A stretch of 64,000 nucleotides of DNA from Saururus chinensis (Eukaryota > Streptophyta > Magnoliopsida > Piperales > Saururaceae), in NCBI GenBank assembly GCA_035235625.1, contig CP141140.1, forward strand, positions 15,396,685 through 15,460,684. The letters run 5' to 3'. Each line of letters opens with the position of its first letter. Position 1 is the stretch's first letter. The notes below the pieces were generated by a model. The model was not told the DNA's origin. It ran no database searches and worked only from the letters and a program-made list of their open reading frames with translations. Below, one piece after another: positions 11,855 to 28,971 of this stretch. A program made the position numbers and the translations under genes.

Positions 11855-13400
11855 AACATTGTCACACCCCTTACATTTGCAGCCATTTATTATTATTATA
11901 AAGTATCTTAACTCTTGGTTAACTAGGTTATCCGTTTCGACGGAAATATAATATACTATCCCTATGGGCATTAGGGTAATTCTACCACCTGGGCTATAAT
12001 AACCTCTCTTGTGTCATTTTGGCCATCTCACTGCCCCTCTATTTATTTTAAATTATTACCCTCTCCCAAAGCTTCACTCTCAATCGACTCGCGCTTCTAT
12101 TCACATGAATGTAAGTGATCTGCTCAAAGGGTATTTATGTTAATTTATTCAGGGCTTTCTTGAACTCTAATGGGTCCATAATTGATCTCAAGTATATTCA
12201 TTAATGTTATGGACCCGAGGTAATTTTCCTAGTGTTTACTGGGGTCATGAACCCCTTGAATTGACCTTAGTTGACTTAATAATTTACCCTTAACCCTAGG
12301 GGTAAAATGGTCACTTATTGAGTCATTAAGACTTTTCCTCACTATAGGGTTTTTTTTTTTAATTTAGGGTACACATTAAACTCTCACTAGAAATTTTTTT
12401 AATTTTTAAATCCACTCCTATGCCCCTGAACCAGAGCCCCTAAGTTGGGTAAGTGAACCGCAACTTAATTACGTGGGTAAAATGGTCATTTTAAAGACAC
12501 TGAGATTTTTCCTGGAATGAAACTTCGTCAAGTAACTCGACATACTCTTCCAGTCCTTCGGTATTTTTAAAAAATTTCTAACATCTAAACCCTCTTGAAT
12601 CTGAGCCTGAAAAAGTAATTAAATACCATTACAATTCACTTCTAAGGGTAAAATAGTTATTTTATATATTTTGAGATTTTTCCCTGTCTGAAACTTGGTC
12701 CATTTACTCATCAACTCCCTCGAACATTATGTAATTTTCTTGAATTTTTTTCACTTCTTAAACCTACTGAACCAGACTCAGTTCAGTGGGAGTTTTTTTT
12801 ATATTTAACCTGGGTCAGCTCTGCAATTCCAGCCCGGAATCGGGCCGAACCTGCAGACCTGCCTGCGGATCATCTTCCTCGTGGAGACACCCGCAGGGCT
12901 TCGGGCGGTGGCTGGATCAAATCCAGCCATCGGCAGAAGAATTCCGCCAGGGAAAACTACATGATCTCACATTGACAGCCAGTGCAATGCCGATCTGAAG
13001 ATTCTAAAGGTCACCCATGAGATAGCCCAATTTTTTGAGTGTCGGCTAGCACAACAGCTGCCATGACCAAGAGCAAAGTCGGGTCTGGTTTGATCATCTC
13101 CAAGTGGCGAACCTGACAAGCTCAGCCTTGCTCCTGTCTAGTGGCTATCGACCAATGTCGAAACCAAACTGCCCATCTCCGCTTGTAGGCAGAACTATCG
13201 ACGAACATAGCGGCTGCCACGATCGAAATTAGGGCAAGGGTTGTCTGATTCACCGTCGGGCAGCGAATCTAACGGACCCAATCCCCACCGTCGACAAGTG
13301 GTGCTCTTCTTCAGGCCGGAACCCAAAATAATTCACAGAAGAAGGGAGGCCAGAGACCATGTGCCACAAAAGGAATAAAATTTCAGCAATTAGTTTAGTT
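11855..13400. mobile_element. LTR-retrotransposon-like block
   Basis: It starts with TTGTCACACCCCTTACAT, resembling the TGTCACACCC start common to plant gypsy LTRs (the complement of such a start is also at 27851-27861). A three-unit diverged tandem repeat (12290-12790) and GC-rich DNA (12790-13330) follow. No protein is found and the right end was not located, so the class is inferred from the terminus only. Confidence 0.35.
12290..12790 (+). repeat. Three diverged ~175-bp tandem units
   Basis: Each unit begins with (a/g)gggtaaaat(g/a)gt(c/t)a followed by gagattttTCCt and a later cctgaaccaga-type stretch. Unit starts are near 12299, 12475 and 12645. The units are clearly related but heavily diverged. 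Confidence 0.6.
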
Positions 13401-13634
13401 AATTAGTTTGCTCTTCCTATCCTTCGTCTTTTTTTTTCCTCTCTCTTTTTTTCCCCTTTCTCCCCTAAATTTTCTAAATGTAGATAGTCTATATTAGAAA
13501 CAAGGTAATTAATATTGGACAAACTTTATAGAATCAGGTAAAGACACTTACATTCAGACACAAGTATCTATTTTGCACCTATAACTTTGTAATGGTATAA
13601 GTCCCTTTAGTAATTTAATTTAGAACGTGGCTAT

Positions 13635-13656
13635 CCCCCCCCCCCCCCCCCCCCCC
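13635..13656. repeat. Poly-C homopolymer (22 C)
   Basis: An uninterrupted run of 22 C. Its exact length is suspect because such runs are assembly-prone. Confidence 0.9.
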
Positions 13657-13869
13657 TCTCTTACTTTACACACCCTAAAAAAAATTAACAAATTACTAAA
13701 TACCCCCCATCCCCCACTATTCATTTTAATTTTATTTCTACTCTTTCAAAGCCCCATTCCCAATTTTCTCCCTCCCGCGAGAGCTTTTCAATCCCCCCTT
13801 GTAGTTCATTTTTCATGATTTTTTTTCCTCTCCCCCTTGCCTTGCTGCTTATCTAGAAAACTTTTGAAT

Positions 13870-14110
13870 AATTTCTGGCGGGGGGTAATCATTGCCAAAA
13901 TATGTAGAATTTGACGAGAATCTACGGTCTCCGTGAAAATAAGTTTTATTTGAAGGATGGTATCCCCCACCACAAAACATAAAAACTTATGAGAAACCCT
14001 TAGTAGGAGATAGTCACCGTCACAATATGTAGAATTTGACGGAGACTTAAGGCCTCCGTCCAAATCAATTTTATTTGGCGGAGGGTACCACCCAACAAAA
14101 AACCTCTAGA
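13870..14110 (-). repeat. Direct repeats of CACTA-subterminal type
   Basis: Two ~100-bp units 126 bp apart share (a)atatgtagaatttgacg, a ctccgt(g/c) block and an (aa)gttttattt/aattttattt block, then a g-gg-(t)a-cc(c/a)ccac block. Repeats of this form, with short GC-rich inverted arms, are typical of sub-terminal regions of plant CACTA elements. No CACTA terminus or transposase was seen. The block ends ~240 bp before the ADH TATA box. Confidence 0.45.
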
Positions 14111-14353
14111 TATTTTGGGGTGTTGAGGTGGCATGAGTAAAATTATAGGGGGTGTAAGGTTAGTAAGTTGTAAAAAAAATACCTATTATTTTTATGTGGC
14201 GGAGCTCTAAGCATTTTTTTTAAGGGGGAAATAAACCGTTCTTTAATTTATCGGACAACGATTCGCCAGCCTGTTAGAAGTTTTCTCCTCGTGCGTTCTC
14301 TCTTATCCGACATTCTCCGCTCCTCAGCAGTCACCAAGCTATCTTCCTCTCCC

Positions 14354-14361
14354 TATATAAA
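14354..14361 (+). promoter_or_regulatory. TATA box of the ADH-like gene
   Basis: TATATAAA lies 106 bp upstream of the ADH start codon in a C/T-rich context. Spacing predicts transcription starting around 14385-14390, giving an ~80-nt leader without an upstream ATG on the way to 14467. The start site is inferred. Confidence 0.7.
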
Positions 14362-14466
14362 CTCAGCTTAATAAGTACCCCAACACGATTTCCCCACTCA
14401 AGACTTTTCTAAACGCAAAGGCAGGGAGAAACAAAGAAAGCTTCCCGCATTTCCTCTAAGAAGAAG

Positions 14467-18191
<3,725 letters not shown>

Positions 18192-19035
18192 AGGGAAAAT
18201 CTAGCTTAGAGCTGCAGTCTAGCTGGCCCTCAAATAGACACCATGATCAGACTGCCAGCTAACCAGTGCTGCAGAACATTCTCTAAAGACATCATACAAT
18301 TTGTATGCTTAAAAAGGCATGTATATTACACCAATAATTCAAGGTCGCAGGGGCTAATAACTCTTGTCCTTATCCGCAGCTTTTTTCTTTCATCGTATAA
18401 TGGGTTTTATTAACACAAAAATTTCCCGGTCTACAAATGCTAATGTGGAAACAAATGATTAATTAACGCCGTTCATTCTTATTCCTGTTGTCTAGTCAGC
18501 CAGAAATAAACCACGTCCCTTCCATCAGTGTCAAAATCCATAATTCTTGAGGCACACCTTGTAAGCATGAGGTACATGCCACTAGCAAAACACCTCACAA
18601 AGAGCACTTTAAAACACCTTTTCGACACTACTCTGAGCTACAATTAATTAATTTATCAAAGCAAATATATCTCTGATAATGGTCAATCAATGTTTCTAGT
18701 TATCATAATGGTCCATGATTCATTTCTGTACTGTTGTCCTTTTTAACCAAGCATGTTACGAAAACTGGACAGTGCGAGATGGCAATGGCGCCTGATTGCT
18801 TACGACATCCCCTTCTGTATGCTGCGAGTCCAAAAATGCTCCTCAAATTTGGCAGTTGCAGCTCTGATGAGAATATTACTCAAAACACATGCCCGAATTT
18901 ACAAACGAATGTTCAGAACAGCAACTTAAATATGTACAGAAAATTCTATAAACAATCTTGTCATTACAGCAGGCGGTTACATAAAATTACTCAATCAATA
19001 TACAATTAATTTTTTTTACAGACCAAACAATCTCA
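18192..19035. other. Convergent intergenic region between ADH and DEGP1
   Basis: This 844-bp gap holds the 3'UTRs and poly(A) regions of two genes transcribed toward each other. The AT-rich stretch 18300-18440 is a plausible ADH 3' end. No independent gene is seen; the 18734-19009 open frame has no recognisable domain and probably overlaps the DEGP1 3'UTR. Confidence 0.5.
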
Positions 19036-22000
19036 TCATGATTCATCAGGCTTTGTTTCAAGGACTACTGGGATTTTCTCTTTATGATCATCCCGCAATA
19101 CCTCCACAATCACCTGAAAATCAGTACAACATGTCCGCTTCAGTCTACAGTTCCCAGGCCTTCATTCAACAATTGATGCAATTTTTGTGTAGAAAAGTTT
19201 CAAGAAAGTTAACATTATGTTAAGACTTTAAAGTCTTCAAAAGTGTATAGTTGAGAAAAAATGTTTGATTTAATTTAGAATGAGAAACAAAATTAACAAC
19301 CAACATTTACCCCTATTTTTTTAAGATAAAAAAAAAAACACAACAAAAGGATCATCTCATCTCGACAATCCTATCCATTTGACACTTCTTCATAATACAA
19401 GGACATAATTTGAAATGAGAAATGATGGTATATCCTATCACTTTTAAAAGTAGTGATCAAAATGGCTCTCTATAGGTCTCTCAATCCCACTAGGATATCT
19501 CTAGTCACCATGCACTTAGATCTAACTCCTCATTTAGATACGACCACATGATTATATCGAAGCTTGTATACAGCAGCTATTAATCTAATTTTCTCAATAT
19601 ATCTAGCAGTATATGCCAATTTAAATTTTTTTTAAAAGCAGCTGTGCCACCTGAAAGCTTGTTCTAAACAACCAAAACAAATTAGTAATGATTTGCATTA
19701 TCAGAAAAATATCAATCGAGTTCATCTGCAGTAAAATGCACCTACAGCAATTTGTGATTTGTACAAGAAAATAATAACTGAGCACCAAAGTCCTACTTAC
19801 CGTGTCACCTACTTTACATTGATCAAGAATTCTATACAAGTCACTTCCATTGTTGACCTTCTTTCCATTCACGGATGTAATAATATCACCTAAGACAAGC
19901 CTTCCATAGGCGTCTCTTTTGGTTGGTAGCAAGCCCTAAAAGATGACAAGACATAAGAATATTATTTAATTCATGCAAAAGACTCGTAAAAAGCATAAGT
20001 ACGATCTGAAAAATGATTTGCACAGCATATGTGGTGATTTTTCTTTTATTTGTGTCTCCAGTTTCCACTAAATTCAGTCCACATTTATTATGCAGCATTC
20101 TACATTACAATGTATGGGCCTCATAAAATTTAATAGTGATTGTATAGCGAGGCAATGCTTGGCTCCATGATGTGCAGGAAATAAGTCTTACTTTTAAAAC
20201 TTATGCAAATCATTTTTCTTGTTTGTGAGAACAGGAGTGACCATGGTTTTTGAACAGCAACAGGTTATGGCCAATAAGGTATTGACAACACATATCCAAA
20301 TCTATGGTCATGGATATGAAACTAAGACAATGTTTTCTCAGCAAGAGGAACCCCAAACCCTGAAATTTTGGTCACCATTGATGATATATATGTGGTGAAT
20401 ATTAACCAAAACGCATTATATAGGTGGTCATTGATACCCACCGACATTGATACATGAAACCTTGGTGTGTTTAAAATGCAGAAGGTCTTGGCACCCTAGT
20501 TCCAGATGTGTAACACATAAGCATGCTAGAGAATCAAACTAGCATACTTAATTCAGTGGATTGGCTTGATATGGTTCCAGTAGGAGCTTGCCATTCTGTT
20601 TGAAAAATCGACTTAAATTTTGTCCCAGTTCACAAACGCTCAGCTTCAATAGCTTTTTATTTACCACTACCTAATCATAGTATATATACAAGAAAAGGTA
20701 ATAACTTCTATAGATTAGACTGTATTATTTTTGCATTCAAAATCTGTAAAAAAACAACTATATTATGCGACCAATTTAGCTCAAGCTCAATGTCATTAAG
20801 CTCAGCTCATACAGGATACTACTCAAAGAGAAAATTTAGCAAGCCAAAGCTTCATGTTGCTTGGCTCATTAGTATCCCTAGCTGTACATTGTCAAAATGT
20901 CAAGTTTACTCTTACTATAAAAACACTTGACCATCATCGAGTTTCTGCCAGAACCTACAAGAAAGTGAAAAGTTTTAGTAACATACTGCTTTCCCAGCTG
21001 GACCACTTGCAGGAGCATCTAATACAAGCACTCCACTAACCCCAAGTTGCTCTACAGACTGATCTGGTGCAAATTTTATCCCCAAAATTGGTCTCGTTAC
21101 TTTTCCATATTTCACCAGTTGGTCAACTATTCCACTGACCTATATTAGAAAAATGGATGAGTCCTAGAAACCTGGACACAATAAAAGCACATAAGAACTC
21201 TACCTAATAAAAGCATTTGACAACAAATAACATACTGTGTCAACTGGAATTGAGAACCCAACACCAGAAGATGCACCAGAGGGAGAATAAATAGCTGTAT
21301 TAATCCCAATCAAGTTTCCTGAACTGTCTAGTAATGGGCCCCCACTATTCCCAGGGTTTATAGCTGCATCAGTCTGTATAACATCTTGTATTGGCCTTCC
21401 AGTAGCAGCAGAGCTGATTTCTCTGCGCAGTCCACTGGGAAGAACATACATGACAAACTCAGTAAAACCTGATAAATATTTTTCTCCCATGCAGTAATAA
21501 GAAATTGGACAAAATTAATATAAATTATATACAAGAGAACTTAATTTCTAATTACCTGATGACACCAGTGGTAAGCGTGTGGTCAAGGCCAAACTGCAGA
21601 CATAGATTTAGAACACCATAAGAATATCCAACTTAGAAATAGAGCATGTGCACGATGTTTACATTCAGCTAATATTTAATCTAATTAACAAGGAAAGAAG
21701 ACAATATTTTTTCACTCTGCACCATTCACACAATACATTTAAGCAAAGGATATGAACATATACAGACACATGTCAATTAATGACAACATCATCATCAACA
21801 TCCCTTCCCAACTCTCCGGGGTTGAGAAGATGTAGATCATGCTCAGCAATTCATGCCCAAATAATTCACCTTCAATGACAATCAGAATTCATCTCGTGTA
21901 CTCCTCATCAACTAATCGCAAAGCTCTTTACATTAGTTTTTCCCAACTACGACGATACTATAGAAGCTGTTCTGGTTTTAGCACACTGAGATCACATCAA

Positions 22001-23485
22001 ATACTAATTGCAAGTTGTCCTATTTGGAGATGTCATTTGTTAACAAATTATGCTCTTTTACTACTGCCTATTTTCATCTGTAGTTTAATTTTTGTCAATC
22101 TAACTCCTAAATTTGTTACAGATTCCCGTATTGCCCTTTTATTACAGAAGAGAATCTTCAAACTCTTCTTCACCCCCTCCTTTTAGCCAAAGAAGAAAAT
22201 CACAACCACCCACTGAAGTAATGGCTTCATGGTTACTATGCAATGCAGAGTACATATTCCCTATCAAAAGTTCTCCAAGTTATCATCCTCCCATTCACCA
22301 TCCCCCTCTTCTCTAGCAGTAAAAAGACTATCAGTTGGAAGCATCAATACTACTTTTCCTGAACCAATTTTCAAGACCATAAGCAAACCGCTGTCTAAGT
22401 GCCTGCGACAAACTCACAAACGGGGAAACATTAAAATGGAGTATACTCACAGGATTTCCAATTGCGTATACTTTCTGACCAACAAGCAAATCTGCAGAAA
22501 CGCCAACAGGAATGGGTCTAAGTTTGTCTCTCGGTGCATCAACCCGCAGAACAGCTACGTCTTTATCTTGGTCAAATCCAACAACTTTTGCATCGTAAGT
22601 TGATTGGTCAGCAAGAGTAACCCTATTACGCGCAAAATTTAATAAGCTCTTCAAACAAGTAAGTTCGACGCAGGAAATGATGCACAAAGAACCAGCAATG
22701 CGGCTTTAAAATTGATTCTCTGTGTTTTTCTTTTGTAGGCTAAGCGCGAAGATTTTAGTTGTTCAAATGTCAAGAGACACCGGAAACTGGGAAGAGGCAA
22801 ATGAGGAACCACTGTAAAAGAAATACCAACTTGAGGTCCGATGCACCACGTATCACATGATAATTAGTCACAATATGCCCATCTTTGTCCCATACGAACC
22901 CCGACCCCGACCCTTGTGGCACCTCCAGAACATCCAACGTAAACGCATCTTGCCTTTTTATTCAAACATACAAGCATCAGTAAATGTTAATCACAAGCGA
23001 AACGCACCGCATGGAGGCGCAAAATCATTAAAATTGGCGAATTTCGAAGCGGAACCGTGATCATACCGGACGGCGAGGTTGGTTATGTAGACGACAGATG
23101 GCGTATTCTCCTGGAAGAGGCGGACGGTGGCGAGCTCATCGGTCTGCAGCTTCCGGGGCGTGGTAACGACGAAGGCGGACGCCGGGTCGACATCAGCGAG
23201 GAAGAGCGACAAGGACAAGGCGACGGAGGTGCAAAACACAAGAAGGGAGTCAATCAGCGAGGGAGGAGACGAACTGGACTTGCTGCGGCTGCTGTCGCCG
23301 GAGGAGGAGAAGTGGGAGAGGGCGGAAGGGAGGGCAGGGAGGGAGACGGGGTGAAGGGGGGGCCTGGGGAAGAGAGATCTGGGGAGGAGGAAGGAGGGAG
23401 GCGGGAGGGAGGAGAGCTTTGGAGTGGGACGGAAAAAGGGGGACCGGAGGAGGGAGGATGTAGTAGCAGCAGCAGCAGCCGCCAT
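19036..23485 (-). CDS. DEGP1: Protease Do-like 1, chloroplastic (DEGP1/HtrA-type serine protease)
   Basis: There are eight exons on the minus strand: 23485-23067, 22953-22831, 22622-22451, 21593-21556, 21434-21236, 21139-20987, 19935-19801 and 19113-19036. Phases close to 438 aa, against 439 in Arabidopsis DEGP1. Residues 1-80 are a Ser/Pro-rich chloroplast transit region. [20 protein letters not shown] then PASA (to residue 104) is a lumen-targeting signal with A-x-A cleavage. The mature start ([20 protein letters not shown]) is the DEGP1 signature. The catalytic triad is His172 (TNYHVI), Asp202 (QDKDVAVL) and Ser281 (NPGNSGGP), followed by one PDZ domain from about residue 330 ([14 protein letters not shown]). 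It degrades damaged lumenal and photosystem II proteins as a trimer or hexamer in the thylakoid lumen. The ATG at 23485 starts the transit peptide; the upstream in-frame 35 codons look like 5'UTR. The longest introns are intron 6 (1051 bp) and intron 3 (857 bp). Confidence 0.96.
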
Positions 23486-24915
23486 TAGTGTTTGGAGCGA
23501 GTGTGCGAGAAGCCGAGCGGAGGGAGATTGCAGGTCGGTCGGGCCTCCGTTGTGGCTGCAATATAGTGGTTGGCCTGGGATGGGGTCCACCTGAAGGGGT
23601 CTTTGAAGTTAGATTTTCCTTCTGGGCAGATCAGTGGGCCCCAGGCAGCTGATATATGGGCTCACGTCGGTTAACGGTTTACTTTCTTTTTTTTTAAATA
23701 ACGTTAATATGTGATGTGGTATGTGCATAGGCGTGCGTTCAACCCATCGTGCACGTCATATCGAGATCTAACAGCCCGCATGTATTTTGGTGCGGGTGGT
23801 GGATCAGGACCCACCCACCCCATGAATAACATAGGAATCAGACCAAAAGCGCTAAGCGTATGCCATGCACGTGCGAAATTTACTTAATGGACGCCTATAT
23901 TCACGCCAAGCAAAATTGTCGGCCCCATATTGTGACACTTGTAAATTTAGAGATATTTCTATATAATAAAATGATTAGAATTAAAAAATTAAAAATCCTT
24001 ATGGTGATATCATTGATGCATCGGTCGATAAATTATAGTTTTATTATCGCCAAGCAACAGTATGTCAACAAAGGAATTAACAGTTTTATGTTTTCATTTG
24101 TAGAGCCAATGATAGGTCACTGCTGAAAGCAGTTATGTCAATGGGGTTAAAATTGTCCAAAATAAAAAGTTACATATCAATTCAATTAACTTTCTCCCAT
24201 ATGAATACTCTTTCATGCCTTATGACCCAAATATTTTGATAAAATGACTTTTGTTTCAGAGGAAAGACCTAGGGTACGTCAAATATCATAGAACATGGGA
24301 GAAGAGGATTGAATGTTAGGGACGTGAAACATAGCTTGCGGAGAAGAGAGGTTGAAATGCTAGTCTTAGGGATAAATTATGTTTTAGAAATTTGATAAAG
24401 AGTATGTCTTAGATAGTATGAATTATCTTGGTAATTAAATCATAATCTTGTGTAGAAAGTTGTTAATGGGAGATGTTATAATCATGATTATAGTTTAATG
24501 ATGGTAAGCATGATTTACATGGTTATGTGCATCAATTGTAGTTAAATTAAAGTTTTTATGAACACAGATGTTGTGGTTAAATATTTTTACAAAGGGAAAA
24601 GAATTGAAGACTATAATGGGAACTTTATTTCTTCTACTTTGATTACCAATGTGCTCATTATGCATCAATGAGATAGTTAGAGGAAGATGAACAATACTAG
24701 CATCGACGCACAATAGTACATTAGTATTAAACTTAGTATCGGCAGTGAGATCGACTCATCGTGGCAACATCAACAAATCAAACTCTTCTCAGTTTACTCA
24801 ATGTCAACAGGGGAATGATACGTCGATAATGGTGTCGATGGCAATATATGTATGAATAAGGGGTAAGTTAACCCCTCAGTTTGAGCACTTTAGAGAGTAA
24901 AGACTACAAAGGAGT
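23486..24915. other. Upstream region of DEGP1, no gene seen
   Basis: The first few hundred bases should hold the DEGP1 promoter and 5'UTR on the minus strand; no canonical TATA box was found at a convincing distance. From ~23840 the sequence becomes AT-rich and resembles degraded repeat DNA. No coding frame is supported. Confidence 0.4.
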
Positions 24916-25609
24916 GTCCATGCTGAAATGCCCGATAATTTTTAATATATTTTTTTAAAATTTACAAAAGAATTGCAATATAATGATTATAAATCGGGAA
25001 AAATGACGAATACAAAACTTGCGAAAATAATTTATAATTTAAAAACATTAAACATCATTTTTTCCCATACAAACTTTTTTTTTCTTTCAATCATACATCG
25101 TACAGCCAAAAACATTCTCATGCACTACTTGAAAACAAACGTATGAAATAAATTGCTATGATCATGTGCTTTAAATACAAATCTCTCCTAGACATCCCTG
25201 AGTATATGTCCCATAAACAGTTCATAATCTAATCTAAATTACAAGTCCAAAAAGTATAAACATCTTAATTTTCATCTCACAATACATTAGATCATAGCAT
25301 TAATAATGCAGTAGCAGTAAGTCAAAGGTATACCTGAGCTAATGGAAATTGATCTACCACAGAAATAAGTGTCCATCTCTAGGAGCTTTTCATCACAAAC
25401 TTGCAAAAGTCTCCTAAATATATGGGCTAAAAAGAGGGAGCATGAGTATTCTCAAAGTTAGTAGGAAAATATTCAGTAGGAAAAATCTAAACAGTGAACT
25501 TTGTAAGTCCATACATAAATGTCCTCATGCAACTCAACCATGAAGCATAAAACATACAAATACATCATAGTCACATTGTATAACAATCATGCACAAATAC
25601 ATATTATCT

Positions 25610-25915
25610 TACCTCTATTACACTTACTCTTACACTTATAGTCATACTCGTAAAACTCTTACACTTAGAGTCTTACTCAAAACATTCTTACAGTCTTTCT
25701 CGTACTATCTTACTCAAATTCTTCTCTTACAGTCTTGCTCAGAAACATATGCTTATAGTCAAACTCAAAACATACACTTACAATCTTGCTCGAAAACATA
25801 TGATTACAGTCTTATCAGAACATACTCTTTCAGTCTTACTCGGAATCTTACACTTACAGTCTTACTCAAAATCTTACAAACTTACTCAGAAACATACATA
25901 CTCATATAGTCTCGT
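25610..25915 (+). repeat. Degenerate ~30-bp minisatellite
   Basis: About ten copies of a unit with the consensus cttacacttacagtcttactc plus aaaacata run head to tail, differing by substitutions and small indels. Confidence 0.75.
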
Positions 25916-27065
25916 ATACATATTATCAACCACTGAAGCTTATTATAATTAATAAGCTCCAGCGTCAAAATAGAAAGGAAAGTTACTAGAGCATCACCTT
26001 AACCACCGGGGAGTAACTAGACACCATAGACTTTTTTTAAGGCGTACACCTATGCTTATTGGGGTACAAGATCAAACAGGTAAAAATATTTTCATTATAC
26101 TACTTACTTGAGCGCGCAATGCCCTACAATCTTAGGGCCATATAGTGCCAACTAAGGGTCATACAGTGCCACTCTTGGGCCAAAATCTTGCAATGCAACT
26201 CTTGGGTAGACTCATACAATGCTGACTAAGGGCAGAAACATAAAGTGTTCTCAATAGAGTATCAAATGTCTAGGCTTAATACATCACACAAACAAAATTG
26301 AAAACATACATTGCTCTCAACAAAGCATCAGACATTTGGGCTTAAATAGAACACAAAGATAATATTCCACATGATAAACACTATGGTTAGATATAAGACA
26401 TGCTCAGCCAGCTCATTATGGGCTAGCTCAAACACGGAGCTTAATCCGTCGAAAACCACATGTCTCAAACTCACAATGTTATCATATTAGTTTTACTTAT
26501 AATTCGAGTTTGAATTAAGTAATTTATGCGGTATAATTATGTCATAAAAACTTTAATCTTAGAGTCTTTCATTGATAAATCTAAAGTTGGGCCCGTTTCG
26601 AAACCCTAGTTCATCAGGGCATCAAACTTCACTTAAGCTAACCGTCTCATAACCATAACTCATTGTACACCAAATTCTTACATATTCATACAATCTCCGC
26701 TATCCACCTTATGGCCAAAACATCTTACTCAGATATCATAAAACTAAGTTCCTCGGAGCCAACCTCAGTTGTCACCCTCTTACTTATACCTCACTTATTA
26801 TTCTTATTTCCTACTTACCTCACTTATTATTCTTATTTCCCACTTCATAATATGTACGCAATGCCTGTATAATTATGTTGCACTCTTACTATCTTACAAT
26901 CCCCCCATAAGGCACCAAACCTTAAATTCGCTTAGTTGCTAGCCCCAACATACGCTCCAAACCATACTCATCCCAATCCTCACTCGTCAAACTTACATCC
27001 TCCATCTTCCATCATACAGTTACAATTCCGCATCCAAATCATATAGAACCCTCTGCAACCATTCA

Positions 27066-27097
27066 CCCCCCCCCCCCCCGCCACACACACACACACA
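27066..27097. repeat. Poly-C(14) followed by (CA)n
   Basis: Fourteen C, one G, then about eight CA units inside the LTR-like block. Confidence 0.85.
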
Positions 27098-27861
27098 TAT
27101 CTATCGCACAGGCGTATAGCCATCATACATACATATGTCCATCACACATATGTATAACATACACATAATTCCATACATTCCACTATTAGGCTACATAAGT
27201 TAAAGTCTCTTCTTCACTACACAATGTATTTGTTAACTTTAGATATATTAAACTTGTGTGTACTTTAAAATGAAGTATCTTTGTAGATTGACTTTTCCTT
27301 GCTTAATCTTGAAATGAAAATTACTTAAGTAAGATTTAAAATTTTAAACAATATCTTGTTCACCCCTCATAGGACATAGCTCTCCTTAGTGGACTTTCAA
27401 TTTCGAGTTGTGGAGATTTCTTGATATTATCATTGAGATTAGTTTGTATTTATATATGTGCAAATATATCATGAGCATAATGAATTGTGTGTGTGGTTTC
27501 TTGTTTAACTATCTTACTAGGCATATTTTTATACTCAACATCTATGTGGTGCAGGTACTTTGTAGTATACAAAAGGACTAATGTTAATCTTACTTAAAGT
27601 GGATAATTGTAGGCACGCAAATTTCAATCTATTTATGATATTTATGTTTATCATGATATTTAGACATGTACTTGGGAAAGACCCTATTTAGTTTATGATG
27701 TGGTTTGGCCTTGATTACTATTGTACTCTGATTTAAGATTTGTATGTTTGAAAAATAAGTGGTTTGCACCCCAAGATATACTAATATATGATTTAATAAA
27801 AGATAATTTTTTTTGTTGATGTATTTTAAAAAATGTACTTGGGAAATATTGGGGTGTGACA

Positions 27862-28970
27862 TTGCATGTGTGGTGATGACCGAAAATGGTTCTCACGCAA
27901 GGTGTTGGCCTGATGGAAAGTCTACCCTTAGAGTAAGATTAATAATCGACATATCTTTTTCATGTCGCCCAGTGAACATCACTTATGATAGGTCTCCACT
28001 GATGTTGGTAGGAACCAACATCTATATAATCATGTTGGTCACTCCCCTTCCACTAACATGCAAATGCTACATCAATAGAATATCAGTGAACTCCAATTGG
28101 TTCACCTAGAACAACATCCCACTGCTATGGAGAACTGTCGACACTACTACGACAATGTTAGAGCTATGTCAACCATTTGAAGAAACTTTTTTTGTTCCAT
28201 GGTCACCTTAACCACTCACATAGAATCAGTCATGTAACCTCTATTCACTATATACCGCTCAAAACATAAACCCCATGAAGAAAATACTGAAAACCATTAG
28301 ATAAACTTGTCACACCCATTTGATTGCATCCCATGCTACCACCTACACAGTTGCACCCATATTCAACCATACTTTTAATACCAACCCCTTGGAAAATTTT
28401 GAAAATATTGATAGTTATTATCCTATCTCCCAAATACAATTTTTTGATGCTTGTTCCCTTCCTCCTTTTGCTACTATCACTTTATCCTCGAAACCCTCCA
28501 TCTTTCTTTACTTTTAATTTCTATGCAGTCACAAGAATCTAGAATCGAAACTAGGTTTTTCACCTTCACTTCCTATTTATACTAACCTGAGGCAGTGACC
28601 ATGAAGCAATGGCTTACTACCTATAGTAACAAAATGTTCAGTTGCATGTTTTTATGCAAAGCTTAGTTGCACCACCGACATATTAATCCTCGTGTCGATA
28701 TACTATAGAAACCTCAACATGTCAAAATCATTTCGACCACTCAATTTTAAATTTCATTCTTAGCAATTCCAAATTAAAATTTACTACATAATTTTGAATC
28801 CTTACACATCCAAAACCTAATTGCCCTCATTATAAACATGACTAAAGGTAACTGAACCAACTAAGGGATAAGGGTTTTGCTCGTATCAATAATTACAATA
28901 ATAGATGATGAGATAGAGAAAAAGTACCTCTAGATAGAGAGGGGGAGGGGGGAGGGGGGGGGAGATAGTA
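27862..28970. other. Intergenic, no gene recognised
   Basis: Only short unrelated open frames. A G-rich tract (gggggagggg followed by ggaggggggg) lies at 28941-28963, next to the TIR element. Confidence 0.4.
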
Positions 28971-28971
28971 C

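Larger units (their letters stand above)
24916..27861. mobile_element. Large LTR-like block
   Basis: The left edge contains tgaaatgcccgataattttt, similar to starts of plant gypsy LTRs. The right edge is ggggtgtgaca, the complement of the TGTCACACCCC LTR start. The final ~230 bp (gatatttagacatgtact, aagaccctat, gtatgtttgaaaaa) also occur near 60870-60970. The two edges imply opposite orientations, so it may be two nested pieces. No polymerase domain is present, and no target duplication was found. Confidence 0.45.

Noticed and set aside
11431-11886. 151-aa minus-strand open frame
   Set aside because: It lies in LTR-like repeat DNA beside the TGTCACACCCC-type terminus and shows no recognisable domain.
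13635-13656. 22-C run considered as a G-quadruplex or regulatory site
   Set aside because: A pure homopolymer of uncertain length; more likely slippage or assembly noise.
23057-23561. Several long open frames antisense to DEGP1 exon 1 (plus strand) and in a second minus frame
   Set aside because: They are shadows of a GC-rich Ser/Pro/Ala transit-peptide exon; the DEGP1 frame explains the region completely.
25610-25915. Array considered as a CRISPR-like repeat
   Set aside because: No unique spacers and diverged units; this is a plant minisatellite.
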